Shown here piece after piece: positions 1 to 7,634 of a DNA stretch of 30,016 bases (its first letter is position 1; every line of letters starts with the position of its first letter). A model generated the notes under the pieces. That model saw nothing but the letters and a program-made list of their open reading frames with translations, ran no database searches and was not told the origin of the DNA. Location of the stretch: the NCBI GenBank assembly GCA_013042025.1, contig JABDQY010000267.1, forward strand, positions 1 to 30,016, in the 5' to 3' direction. The stretch comes from Bacteroidia bacterium. GTDB lineage: Bacteria; Bacteroidota; Bacteroidia; NS11-12g; UBA9320. A program made the position numbers and the translations under genes.

Positions 1-766
1 AATCGTAGGAGTAAACAAGTACAAAACAGACGAAAAAGCAGACTTTGATATTCTCGAAGTAGATAATGATGCAGTAAGAAAAAGCCAAATAGATAGAATC
101 AATGCTGTAAAAGCAAAAAGGGATGAAGCCAAGGTACAAGCCATCATTGCTAAGCTAGAATCAGCAGCAGCTGAAGATGAAAACCTTCTTCAAATATGTG
201 TGGAAGCAGCGGAAGCAAGAGTAACTTTAGGAGAAATGTCTTACGCACTAGAGAAAGTATTTGGTAGATTTCAAGCGAATAACGCAACAATAAGTGGCGT
301 ATATTTGAAAGAAGTGCAAGACAACGATAAAGTACAGACAGCTCGGAGAGCAGCAGATGCGTTTGCAGAAAAAGATGGACGTAGGCCAAGAATACTGGTT
401 GCCAAAATGGGTCAAGATGGTCACGATAGGGGAGCTAAGATAATAGCCACTGCTTTCGCTGATTTAGGATTTGACGTAGATATAGGACCCCTATTTCAAA
501 CTCCGGCAGAAGTAGCTAAACAAGCCATGGAGAATGATGTACATATTCTTGGCGTATCTTCCTTAGCAGCAGGACACAAGACTTTGATGCCTGCAGTAGT
601 AAATGAACTAAAAAACTTAGGTATGGACGATGTTTTGGTAGTAGCAGGAGGGGTGATTCCAGAGCAAGATTATAAGTATCTTTTTGAAAATGGAGTTGAT
701 TTTGTATTTGGACCAGGCACCGTTATAGCAGAGGCAGCTATTGATATTTTAGATAAGCTAGGTTAA
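1..766 (+). CDS. scpA: Methylmalonyl-CoA mutase, C-terminal part (5' end outside window)
   Basis: The frame is open from base 2, giving 254 residues of the C-terminal part of the B12-dependent mutase that interconverts succinyl-CoA and methylmalonyl-CoA in the cytoplasm. The end of the TIM-barrel/linker region is followed by the cobalamin-binding Rossmann domain. The DxHxxG motif is visible as GQDGHDRG, with the cobalt-ligating His codon at 422-424. The later family motifs GVSSLAAGH and VVAGGVIP follow. An internal ATG at 200 could be mistaken for the start, but the protein reads through upstream as clear mutase sequence (IVGVNKY). The missing 5' part should hold the substrate-binding barrel. 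The stop is followed at once by a second stop (TAATAG). Identification rests on the motifs. Large-subunit identity, rather than the catalytically inactive small subunit, is supported by the intact DxHxxG. Confidence 0.95.
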   Translation, partial: IVGVNKYKTDEKADFDILEVDNDAVRKSQIDRINAVKAKRDEAKVQAIIAKLESAAAEDENLLQICVEAAEARVTLGEMSYALEKVFGRFQANNATISGVYLKEVQDNDKVQTARRAADAFAEKDGRRPRILVAKMGQDGHDRGAKIIATAFADLGFDVDIGPLFQTPAEVAKQAMENDVHILGVSSLAAGHKTLMPAVVNELKNLGMDDVLVVAGGVIPEQDYKYLFENGVDFVFGPGTVIAEAAIDILDKLG

Positions 767-842
767 TAGAGATCAACAATTCCAACTTCTTGTACAATTT
801 ATTATTTCAATGTGAGTTATAACTTATGTGCATGCACATAAG

Positions 843-1700
843 ATGGTAAATTTGAAGCTTAAATATCGCGTGAAAAAAGTATCTAAGCTTATCATATTAT
901 TCGTTTTTATTGCTGCTCTTATTACCTTTTTTGAGTCAATGAAGATTGAACCAGAAGACTATACTTCTTGTGAAGTTTCAACTATAGAATGTGCAGATCC
1001 ATCTTTTCATGAGAAAACACATGTAGATACTGCTTCCATAGTGCAAGAGGCTGTTGACCGGAAAAGAAAAGAATTAGAAGATGAATTTCTGTCTGAAATG
1101 ACCGGAAGAAGGCTATGGGGAATTGATATTTCCAAATACCAGAAAAATATCAATTGGTCGTTAATGGTTCGAAAAAATAAACCCGATTTCGTATTTGTTA
1201 AGGTTACTGAAGGAACCACCATTGTAGACAAGATGTATCGTTCACATAAACGAAACTTGGAAAAACACGATGTATTGCATGGAGCGTATCATTTTATGAG
1301 TTTTTCAAGTAGTGGAAGAAATCAAGCACTCAAGTTTATTCGACATGCTAAATTAAAGAAAGGCAATATGGTTCCAGTATTGGATGTGGAGTATACTAAA
1401 AGAAGGATGCCGAGCAAACGGAAAGTAATCCGAGAAATTCGGAGTTTTTGCAGAACTATTGAACAACATTATGGTGTGAAGCCAATTATCTATACTCATC
1501 CACATTTGTATGCAAAGTATCTAAAAAACAATTTTAGAGATTATCCTTTGTGGTTGTGTGATTATAGAAACAGTCCTCGCTATAAATGGGCTATTTGGCA
1601 GCACACTAGCAAAGCACGTTTGTATGGATACAAAGGACGTCTTGACAAAAATGTAATGAAGTCAGACAAGAAAACACTCAAAAAACTAGTGATGCTTTAA
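843..1700 (+). CDS. GH25-family lysozyme with N-terminal membrane anchor
   Basis: About 285 residues. A short basic N-terminus is followed by one hydrophobic segment (LIILFVFIAALITFF, residues 16-30), a roughly 60-residue linker and a glycoside hydrolase family 25 domain. The domain begins at WGIDISKYQ, whose Asp is the first conserved acidic residue, and carries the catalytic DVE motif in PVLDVEYT. GH25 enzymes cut the beta-1,4 MurNAc-GlcNAc bond of peptidoglycan. The lack of a clear signal-peptidase site suggests a membrane-anchored enzyme facing the periplasm. I chose ATG 843; an in-frame GTG at 828 adds five residues and cannot be excluded. The gene stands alone and its stop overlaps the convergent thyA stop by a few bases. 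The two Cys in the linker (CEVSTIEC) could form a disulfide. Confidence 0.87.
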   Translation: MVNLKLKYRVKKVSKLIILFVFIAALITFFESMKIEPEDYTSCEVSTIECADPSFHEKTHVDTASIVQEAVDRKRKELEDEFLSEMTGRRLWGIDISKYQKNINWSLMVRKNKPDFVFVKVTEGTTIVDKMYRSHKRNLEKHDVLHGAYHFMSFSSSGRNQALKFIRHAKLKKGNMVPVLDVEYTKRRMPSKRKVIREIRSFCRTIEQHYGVKPIIYTHPHLYAKYLKNNFRDYPLWLCDYRNSPRYKWAIWQHTSKARLYGYKGRLDKNVMKSDKKTLKKLVML

Positions 1701-2491
1701 ACCGCTACTGGTGCACTTATTCTTGGGTGTGGATCGTAACCAATCAATTCAAAATCTTCGTAATCAAAGTCAAATATTGATTTAATATTTGGATTTAATT
1801 TTATTGTAGGATATGGACGAGCTGCTCTACTTAATTGTTCTTTTACTTGATCAAAATGATTAGAATAAATATGGGCATCTCCAAACGTGTGAACAAATTC
1901 ACCAGGTTCTAAGCCACATTCTTGTGCAATCATTAAGGTAAGTAAAGCGTAACTAGGAATATTGAAAGGTACTCCTAAAAATAGATCAGCACTTCTTTGA
2001 TATAATTGACAGCTCAATTTACCATCTGCGACGTAAAATTGGAATAAGCAATGGCACGGCGTAAGAGCCATTTGGTCCAATTCACCAACATTCCAAGCAT
2101 TGACAATCATTCTTCGACTATCTGGATTACTCTTTATGGTATCCAAAACATTTTGAATTTGATCAATAGTTCTACCATCGGGAGCATCCCAACTTCTCCA
2201 TTGCTTTCCATAAACAGGTCCTAAGTCTCCATTTTCATCAGCCCACTCATTCCAAATTCGAACGCCATTATCTGTTAAATATTTTGTGTTGGTATCACCT
2301 TTCAAAAACCATAACAGCTCGTACACAACAGACTTAAAGTGTACTTTTTTGGTAGTAATTAGAGGAAAACTATCCTTTAAATCAAAACGAAGTTGACCTC
2401 CTAATGTACTTACAGTTCCTGTACCTGTTCGGTCAGTTTTTTCCACTCCATTTTCAAAAACATATTTCAAAAAATCTTCGTATTGATTCAT
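1697..2491 (-). CDS. thyA: Thymidylate synthase
   Basis: This cytoplasmic enzyme methylates dUMP to dTMP using methylenetetrahydrofolate. Starting at the second in-frame Met (MNQYEDF) gives 264 residues, which aligns without length change to the well-known E. coli enzyme. The longer start at 2506 adds five residues of no family resemblance and lies inside the likely promoter, so I reject it. Visible landmarks are the phosphate-binding Arg in DRTGTGT (Arg21), the catalytic Cys146 in LTPCHCLF, the block DPDSRR, the block QRSADLFLGVPFNI, and the C-terminal APVAV. The usual partner gene folA is not adjacent on the upstream side. A minus-strand TTG / 17 bases / TTGATTTG pair lies just upstream (see promoter entry). 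Confidence 0.97.
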   Translation of the reverse strand: MNQYEDFLKYVFENGVEKTDRTGTGTVSTLGGQLRFDLKDSFPLITTKKVHFKSVVYELLWFLKGDTNTKYLTDNGVRIWNEWADENGDLGPVYGKQWRSWDAPDGRTIDQIQNVLDTIKSNPDSRRMIVNAWNVGELDQMALTPCHCLFQFYVADGKLSCQLYQRSADLFLGVPFNIPSYALLTLMIAQECGLEPGEFVHTFGDAHIYSNHFDQVKEQLSRAARPYPTIKLNPNIKSIFDFDYEDFELIGYDPHPRISAPVAV

Positions 2492-2498
2492 TATAGTA

Positions 2499-2526
2499 CA
2501 AATCAACTACTAATTGTCTAAAACAA
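2499..2526 (-). promoter_or_regulatory. Candidate thyA promoter (-33/-7 type)
   Basis: On the minus strand a TTG (2526-2524) is followed after 17 bases by TTGATTTG (2506-2499), a 7 of 8 match to the Bacteroidota -7 consensus TAnnTTTG. Transcription would start about 10 bases before the ATG at 2491. This also argues against the longer start at 2506. The assignment is by consensus only. Confidence 0.4.
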
Positions 2527-2573
2527 ATACGTGTAAAAATTTCCATTCTCAACAATATTTTAACTTGGTTGTT

Positions 2574-2581
2574 TAGTTTTG
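2574..2581 (+). promoter_or_regulatory. Bacteroidota -7 box upstream of pyruvate dehydrogenase E2 gene
   Basis: TAGTTTTG is a perfect match to TAnnTTTG and lies 22 bases before the ATG at 2604, giving a short leader. No convincing TTG was seen at the -33 distance. Confidence 0.45.
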
Positions 2582-2603
2582 CGAAGCTTTATAGAAAAAA
2601 CAG

Positions 2604-3827
2604 ATGGCAGTAGCAATAAAATTACCAAGAATGAGTGACACGATGGAGGAAGGAACTATCGTAAGTTGGTTTGTTAAAGTTGGTGATACCGTTAAGTCAA
2701 GTGAGATGATAGCTGATGTGGAAACTGACAAGGCTACCATGGAATTAGAGAATTTCGAAAAAGGGGAAGTTCTACATCTCAATGTAAAAGAAGGTGAAAC
2801 TGTTCCTGTAGAAACGGTAATTGCTATTATTGGTAAAAAAGGAGAAGATTTTCAAGATTTGTTATCTGCGGCTCCAACTGCACCAAAGGCTGAAGAAAGA
2901 CCTGCAGAAATTATTCAAGAAAGTGTTTCATTTGCACCTGAGCAAGCTCCTGCAGCACCCGCACCTGTTGTAACTGCAACAAATGGTCGTGTATTTGCAT
3001 CACCATTGGCTAAATCAATGGCAGAAGAAAGAGGTATAAATCTTAACCAAGTTTCAGGTACCGGAGATAATGGAAGAATTGTTAAACGAGATATAGAAAA
3101 CTTTAAGGTTACTCCTGGAGTTGCTACTTCTACCTCTGTTGGTGTTGAGAGTTTTGAGGATGTCCCCGTAACTCAAATGCGTAAAACAATAGCAAAGCGT
3201 TTAGCAGAAAGTAAGTTTACTGCTCCACATTTCTATTTAACAATGGAAGTAAAAATGGATGCAGCTATGGAAGCTCGCAAACGCATGAATGAATACAGCG
3301 AAACTAAGATTTCGATGAATGATTTAATTGTTAAAGCAGTGGCCGTTGGTCTTAAACAACACCCTAATGTAAATTCTGCTTGGTTAGGAGATAAAATTAG
3401 AAGAAATCACCATGTTCACATTGGTGTTGCCGTTGCTGTTGAAGATGGTTTGTTGGTTCCTGTGGTTCGATTCGCAGATTCGAAATCATTATCTCAAATA
3501 GGGGCGGAAGTAAAAGACCTGGCAGGCAAGGCTAAAAACAAGGAATTGCAGCCAAAGGATTGGGAAGGAAACACATTTACAATTTCCAATTTAGGAATGT
3601 TTGGAATAGATGAATTTACCGCAATTGTGAACCCTCCAGATGCTTGTATTTTAGCGGTAGGTGGAGCAAAAGAAACAGTAATTGTTGAAAACGGTGAAAT
3701 GAAACCAGGACATATTATGAAGGTAACTTTAAGTTGCGATCATAGGGTTGTTGACGGTGTTACCGGAGCTAAGTTTTTGAATACTTTTAAAGAGTTACTA
3801 GAAGAGCCAGTAAGACTATTGGTTTAA
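2604..3827 (+). CDS. pdhC: Dihydrolipoamide acetyltransferase, pyruvate dehydrogenase E2
   Basis: 407 residues forming the acetyl-transfer core of the pyruvate dehydrogenase complex. One N-terminal lipoyl domain (about 1-78) carries the lipoylated Lys43 in VETDKATME. An Ala/Pro-rich linker (about 90-128) follows, then a peripheral subunit-binding domain (about 129-170, ASPLAKSMAEERG and GTGDNGRIVKRDIE). The CoA-dependent acyltransferase domain (about 185-407) has the catalytic His380 and Asp384 in DHRVVDG. Related Bacteroidota E2 proteins often have two lipoyl domains and over 500 residues, so this is a short form. E1 and E3 genes are not adjacent. The PVTQMRKTIAKRLAESK start of the catalytic domain and the phylum context favour pyruvate over 2-oxoglutarate or branched-chain substrates, but that choice is partly inference. 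Confidence 0.9.
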   Translation: MAVAIKLPRMSDTMEEGTIVSWFVKVGDTVKSSEMIADVETDKATMELENFEKGEVLHLNVKEGETVPVETVIAIIGKKGEDFQDLLSAAPTAPKAEERPAEIIQESVSFAPEQAPAAPAPVVTATNGRVFASPLAKSMAEERGINLNQVSGTGDNGRIVKRDIENFKVTPGVATSTSVGVESFEDVPVTQMRKTIAKRLAESKFTAPHFYLTMEVKMDAAMEARKRMNEYSETKISMNDLIVKAVAVGLKQHPNVNSAWLGDKIRRNHHVHIGVAVAVEDGLLVPVVRFADSKSLSQIGAEVKDLAGKAKNKELQPKDWEGNTFTISNLGMFGIDEFTAIVNPPDACILAVGGAKETVIVENGEMKPGHIMKVTLSCDHRVVDGVTGAKFLNTFKELLEEPVRLLV

Positions 3828-3837
3828 TAGGTATTTC

Positions 3838-3868
3838 TTGCTTTTTAATAATTATTAACATACTATTG
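3838..3868 (+). promoter_or_regulatory. Candidate rho promoter
   Basis: TTG at 3838-3840 is followed after 20 bases by TACTATTG (3861-3868), a 7 of 8 match to TAnnTTTG. This would leave a leader of about 75 bases before the rho ATG at 3952. Leader-based self-control is known for rho in other bacteria, but nothing specific was recognised here. The leader is A/T-rich with a weak 5-bp hairpin. Confidence 0.35.
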
Positions 3869-3951
3869 CATTGCCTTTCAGGCAGTTCTACAACAAAAAT
3901 TCCAATTTTTTTTGAACATTACTTTTTAATAATTACAAAACATTTTTATAT

Positions 3952-5652
3952 ATGTACGATATTCTTTCATTAGGAGAGATGCTTCTTCCAGAATTACGCG
4001 TAATCGCGGATAAGTTTGAGGTGAAGCACAAAGGGCTTAAAAAACAAGACCTAATTTACAAGATACTAGATTTTCAAGCGGTAAACCCAGAAAAATTTGC
4101 TGCTGTATCTGGTTCTAAACCAGAGGCTAAATCACCTAGAAGTAAGCCAGTTAAGGCAAATAAAAAACCGGAAGGAAGTGAAAATTCTTCCGAAACAAAA
4201 AAGTCTCGTCCAAGAAAGAAACCTCCTGTTAAAGAGGCGGCGAAGAATGATTCAACTCAAGATAAAAGACCATCTAATCAGAACAAACCAAGTTCTGAAC
4301 GGATAACAAGAGAAGAACGTTTATCCAAGAATAAAGGAGAAAAATCTAACAGAAGCGATAATAAATCAGAGGATAGACAGCCAAGAAAAGAAGGACACAA
4401 AGATGCTGAGAAGAAGAGACCTGATCACAGTCAACGAGATATGGAGAGGGAAAGAAGAGATGAGGAGAGAAAGAAAAATGAGGAAGAGAAAAGAAAGAGA
4501 CGTGAAGCAGAGGAAAAATTAGTAAATTATCTTGAATTAGAAGGTTTAGTCACTACTCAAGGAGTATTAGAGGTAATTTCTGATGGATATGGATTTTTAC
4601 GTTCAGCAGATTACAACTATCAACCGTCTCCAGATGATGTTTATATATCTCCAAATCAAGTCCGTCAAAACGGATTAAAAACTGGTGATGTGGTAAAAGG
4701 AAATATTCGACCACCAAAAGAAGGAGAAAAGTATTTTGCGTTAATAAGCATTATAAGTGTAAATGGACGAACGCTAGAATTTGTGAAAGACAGAGTTGCG
4801 TTCCATCACTTAACACCGCTTTTCCCAGACGAGAAATTTAATCTGGAATATCAACACGATAATTATTCAACGAGAATTATGGATTTTGTTTCACCAATTG
4901 GTAAGGGACAAAGAGGGCTTATTGTTGCTCAACCCAAAACCGGTAAAACAAATCTATTGAAGGATGTTGCAAATGCTATAGCAGCAAACCATCCAGAAGT
5001 ATATATGATTATTCTTCTAATCGATGAAAGACCTGAAGAGGTTACAGATATGGCAAGAAGCGTTAAAGCCGAAGTTGTTGCTTCTACATTTGACGAACCA
5101 GCAGACAAGCATGTAAAACTTGCGAATATTGTTTTAGAAAAAGCGAAGAGACTAACGGAATGTGGTCACGATGTTGTAATACTTCTAGATTCAATTACAC
5201 GTTTAGCAAGAGCATATAACACGGTTCAACCTGCAAGTGGTAAGATACTTTCTGGTGGTGTTGATGCAAATGCTTTACAGAAACCAAAACGTTTTTTTGG
5301 TGCAGCTAGAAATATAGAAAACGGAGGTTCACTTACAATTATCGCTACTGCTCTTACTGAAACAGGCTCTAAAATGGATGAAGTAATCTTTGAAGAGTTT
5401 AAGGGTACAGGTAATATGGAGCTTCAATTGGATAGAAAACTGTCCAACAAGCGTATTTACCCTGCAATTGATATTGTTTCTTCAAGTACAAGAAGAGAGG
5501 ACTTACTTCTTGATAAAGCGGTACTACAGAAAATGTGGGTAATGAGAAATCATCTTGCAGATATGAATCCAGAAGAAGCAATGGGTACCATGCTTAACTA
5601 TATGAAAGGAACTAAAAACAACGATGAGTTTTTAGTTAGCATGAATGGATAG
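3952..5652 (+). CDS. rho: Transcription termination factor Rho with long charged insert
   Basis: 566 residues; hexameric RNA-dependent ATPase that releases RNA polymerase. The order is: Rho N-terminal helical domain (about 1-45, LPELRVIADKFEVKHKG); a very long Lys/Arg/Glu-rich, low-complexity insert (about 50-190, KSRPRKKPP, ERERRDEERKK); the RNA-binding cold-shock/OB domain (about 195-265, GVLEVISDGYGFLR); and the ATPase domain. Walker A is QPKTGKT with Lys332, Walker B is VVILLDSITRLARAYN, and the Q/R-loop region is LSGGVDANALQKPKRFFGAARN. E. coli Rho is 419 residues, so the insert explains nearly all the extra length. Inserts of this kind are known in Bacteroidota and some Actinobacteria. 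The stop TAG shares its last base with the GTG start of the next gene. Confidence 0.97.
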   Translation: MYDILSLGEMLLPELRVIADKFEVKHKGLKKQDLIYKILDFQAVNPEKFAAVSGSKPEAKSPRSKPVKANKKPEGSENSSETKKSRPRKKPPVKEAAKNDSTQDKRPSNQNKPSSERITREERLSKNKGEKSNRSDNKSEDRQPRKEGHKDAEKKRPDHSQRDMERERRDEERKKNEEEKRKRREAEEKLVNYLELEGLVTTQGVLEVISDGYGFLRSADYNYQPSPDDVYISPNQVRQNGLKTGDVVKGNIRPPKEGEKYFALISIISVNGRTLEFVKDRVAFHHLTPLFPDEKFNLEYQHDNYSTRIMDFVSPIGKGQRGLIVAQPKTGKTNLLKDVANAIAANHPEVYMIILLIDERPEEVTDMARSVKAEVVASTFDEPADKHVKLANIVLEKAKRLTECGHDVVILLDSITRLARAYNTVQPASGKILSGGVDANALQKPKRFFGAARNIENGGSLTIIATALTETGSKMDEVIFEEFKGTGNMELQLDRKLSNKRIYPAIDIVSSSTRREDLLLDKAVLQKMWVMRNHLADMNPEEAMGTMLNYMKGTKNNDEFLVSMNG

Positions 5653-6233
5653 TGAAAGTTTTTGTGTCTATAGCTTTGCTCTTAGGAGCATTTTGGAGCA
5701 GTGCACAAACTTTTACAGACCTTGATACCGTTATTCAGCACACAAGTCAAGGAGTTGAATACACTTTAAAGATTAATAAGTTCCCGTGTGATTATGATTC
5801 GTCTAAAACATGTATCTCATTTGACACTTTGTCCAAATATGTATTGGCACCAAAAACAGTTTTTCAATGGGCTGATTCTATTGCCTCGTCAATTGGAGTT
5901 CCCCCAAAGCTGGTTTATGAAATTGGCATGAATGAAAGTCATTGGCCCAAACCCAATGATCAAAAGCACTTAATTAAAGATGGGGATTTGCAGATCATTG
6001 ATAGGACATTCGATTTTATGTACAAACGATTAGGTTTATCCGGAGGAAGAACGCGATATAACTATTTGGTTGTTGGTATTCATTATTTGAAAGACTGCTA
6101 CAATCAAGGAAACGGAACATGGCGTCAAGCACGCTATATCTATGGAAGAGGTAGATGGAAGGATCCTAGTCAATGGACAAAGTTAGAACGCCACTTTATG
6201 ACAAAGATCGATTGGAAGCAATATGATAAATAG
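5652..6233 (+). CDS. Secreted lytic-transglycosylase-like (SLT-fold) protein
   Basis: 193 residues with a signal peptide (residues 1-19, cut after SSAQ), so exported to the periplasm. The C-terminal half resembles the lysozyme-like SLT fold: a possible catalytic Glu95 in GMNESHW, then DGDLQI (the position of the family's G-x-M-Q-I), then GIHYLKDCYNQGNG and ARYIYGRGRW, which match the helix pairs ending in the YNaG block. Cys46 and Cys54 could form a disulfide in the N-terminal half, which I do not recognise. If the assignment is right it cleaves peptidoglycan glycan strands. It starts with GTG, sharing one base with the rho stop (TAGTG), so its translation is probably coupled to rho. It ends 11 bases from convergent tilS. 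Fold assignment is by motif and is moderate. Confidence 0.62.
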   Translation: MKVFVSIALLLGAFWSSAQTFTDLDTVIQHTSQGVEYTLKINKFPCDYDSSKTCISFDTLSKYVLAPKTVFQWADSIASSIGVPPKLVYEIGMNESHWPKPNDQKHLIKDGDLQIIDRTFDFMYKRLGLSGGRTRYNYLVVGIHYLKDCYNQGNGTWRQARYIYGRGRWKDPSQWTKLERHFMTKIDWKQYDK

Positions 6234-6244
6234 TGTAAATATGC

Positions 6245-7576
6245 TTAATCTATATTGGATATTGATAAGCGATAAATGTTCCTTCTCGATTGCACTTTAA
6301 TATCTTCTGATATTCTTGTTTTAGAAACCCAAAGCACTTTATCCTTTTTGCACAGCAATGGTATTTTATGTTTGCTGAACACATCTATTTTTTCATCAAT
6401 AAAGAAATCACTTAACAATTTAGTCCCTTTCATGCCAAGAGGTTTAAATCGATCTCCTTCTCTCCATGTTCTTATTTCTAAAGGAAAAACATCTTCTGGT
6501 AACTCAACACATTCCTCTTTAGGATTGTTATTAAATACTGCTTTCTCGATACGTTCGAGGGTTAGTTTATGGGCATAAAATGAGTACGACCCTTCACCAA
6601 AGATTACTGTTTCTTCTTCATATTTTGATGGGAGTTCTTGAACAAGTATTAATACTCTGTCAATCAATACTTGATGCGTTGAAGAGTAAAATATTTTGCC
6701 GCTTTCTTCCCTACACACATCTACAATTTGTTGACATTGTGAATGGTTAAAGCCGTATTTGTCTAAAATATAATACAAAAGAACACCTGATTGTGGATAA
6801 CTTAGAATCGACTTCTTGTCAATCTCTATACAGTTTGTATTCGGCTGATTATTAGTGATTAGCGAGGCTTCTCTATCTAAAAAAAATTGTAGTAATTCAT
6901 ATTCACTTTCAAGATTGGCAATACTCCTAATGGCGTTTTTAGAAAAGTCGGGTAGATTTTCCTCCAAGTGAGGTAGAACGTTTAACCTTATTTTATTCCT
7001 TAAGTATTTAAGTTCTGAATTTGAGCTGTCGGTTCGATAAAGGATATTTTTAGAAGTTAAATGTTCTAAAATTTCATCTGTTGTGAATGCAAGAAAAGGA
7101 CGAATAATGTAGTCTCGTTCTTTTGGTATTCCTCTTAAACCTTTAATGCCAGATACGCGATAAAGGTTAATAAAAAAGGTTTCTAAAGAATCGGTTAAAT
7201 GATGAGCCGTAATCAACTTATTATAAACTCCTTGATTTTTCAACTCATCAAAATATGCATACCTCAATTTTCTTGCTGCTTCTTGTATGGTAAGTTTTTG
7301 TTCATGAGCAAAAGTTTCAGTGTCAAATTGTTTAATAAATATACCGTTGCAAAAATCCAGCTGAGTAGATAGATTGGATACGAAATGTTCATCTGCGTTA
7401 CTTTCATCACCTCTTAAGTTGAAGTTGCAATGAACTAGGACAAATGATTGCTTTCTATCATTTAGTAAGTGTGCGGCAAAAACAGAATCCTTTCCCCCAC
7501 TAATTGCAAGTGCAATTTGGTCTGAATTATCAATGAGTTGATGTTCTTTTATGAAGGTTTTTAACTTTTGAAGCAC
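6245..7576 (-). CDS. tilS: tRNA(Ile)-lysidine synthase
   Basis: N-type ATP pyrophosphatase that converts C34 of the tRNA-Ile CAU anticodon to lysidine, so that it reads AUA instead of AUG. The PP-loop SGGKDS lies near the N-terminus (IALAISGGKDSVFAAHLL), followed by LVHCNFNLRGDESNADE and the catalytic-domain block LITAHHLTDSLETFFINL, typical of TilS. The C-terminal TilS domain includes LEIRTWREGDRFKPLGMKGTK. The frame can begin at TTG 7600 (451 residues), but that codon lies inside a perfect minus-strand -7 box. The in-frame GTG at 7576 gives MLQKLKTFIKEHQL, which resembles starts in the family, so I prefer it (443 residues). There is no ATG near the start. The gene diverges from the OstA-like gene. 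Confidence 0.93.
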   Translation of the reverse strand: MLQKLKTFIKEHQLIDNSDQIALAISGGKDSVFAAHLLNDRKQSFVLVHCNFNLRGDESNADEHFVSNLSTQLDFCNGIFIKQFDTETFAHEQKLTIQEAARKLRYAYFDELKNQGVYNKLITAHHLTDSLETFFINLYRVSGIKGLRGIPKERDYIIRPFLAFTTDEILEHLTSKNILYRTDSSNSELKYLRNKIRLNVLPHLEENLPDFSKNAIRSIANLESEYELLQFFLDREASLITNNQPNTNCIEIDKKSILSYPQSGVLLYYILDKYGFNHSQCQQIVDVCREESGKIFYSSTHQVLIDRVLILVQELPSKYEEETVIFGEGSYSFYAHKLTLERIEKAVFNNNPKEECVELPEDVFPLEIRTWREGDRFKPLGMKGTKLLSDFFIDEKIDVFSKHKIPLLCKKDKVLWVSKTRISEDIKVQSRRNIYRLSISNID

Positions 7577-7597
7577 GTTTTTTGCACGATTACTAAG

Positions 7598-7605
7598 CAA
7601 ACATA
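7598..7605 (-). promoter_or_regulatory. -7 box for tilS
   Basis: On the minus strand TATGTTTG is a perfect TAnnTTTG. It overlaps the upstream TTG start candidate (7600) and sits 22 bases before GTG 7576, which is why the shorter tilS is preferred. Confidence 0.5.
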
Positions 7606-7616
7606 AAGCATCCGCA

Positions 7617-7624
7617 TAATTTTG
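7617..7624 (+). promoter_or_regulatory. -7 box for the OstA-like gene
   Basis: TAATTTTG is a perfect TAnnTTTG match, ending 10 bases before the TTG start at 7635. A transcript from it would be almost leaderless. It lies 11 bases from the facing tilS box, so the two promoters share upstream DNA. Confidence 0.45.
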
Positions 7625-7634
7625 CAGTCCTATT

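Noticed and set aside
200..766. ATG 200 as a true start of a separate B12-binding small protein
   Set aside because: The same frame is open to the window edge and the upstream residues are typical methylmalonyl-CoA mutase sequence.
3872..3884. TGCCT-TTC-AGGCA hairpin after pdhC as terminator
   Set aside because: The stem is only 5 bp and no T run follows; it is too weak to call.
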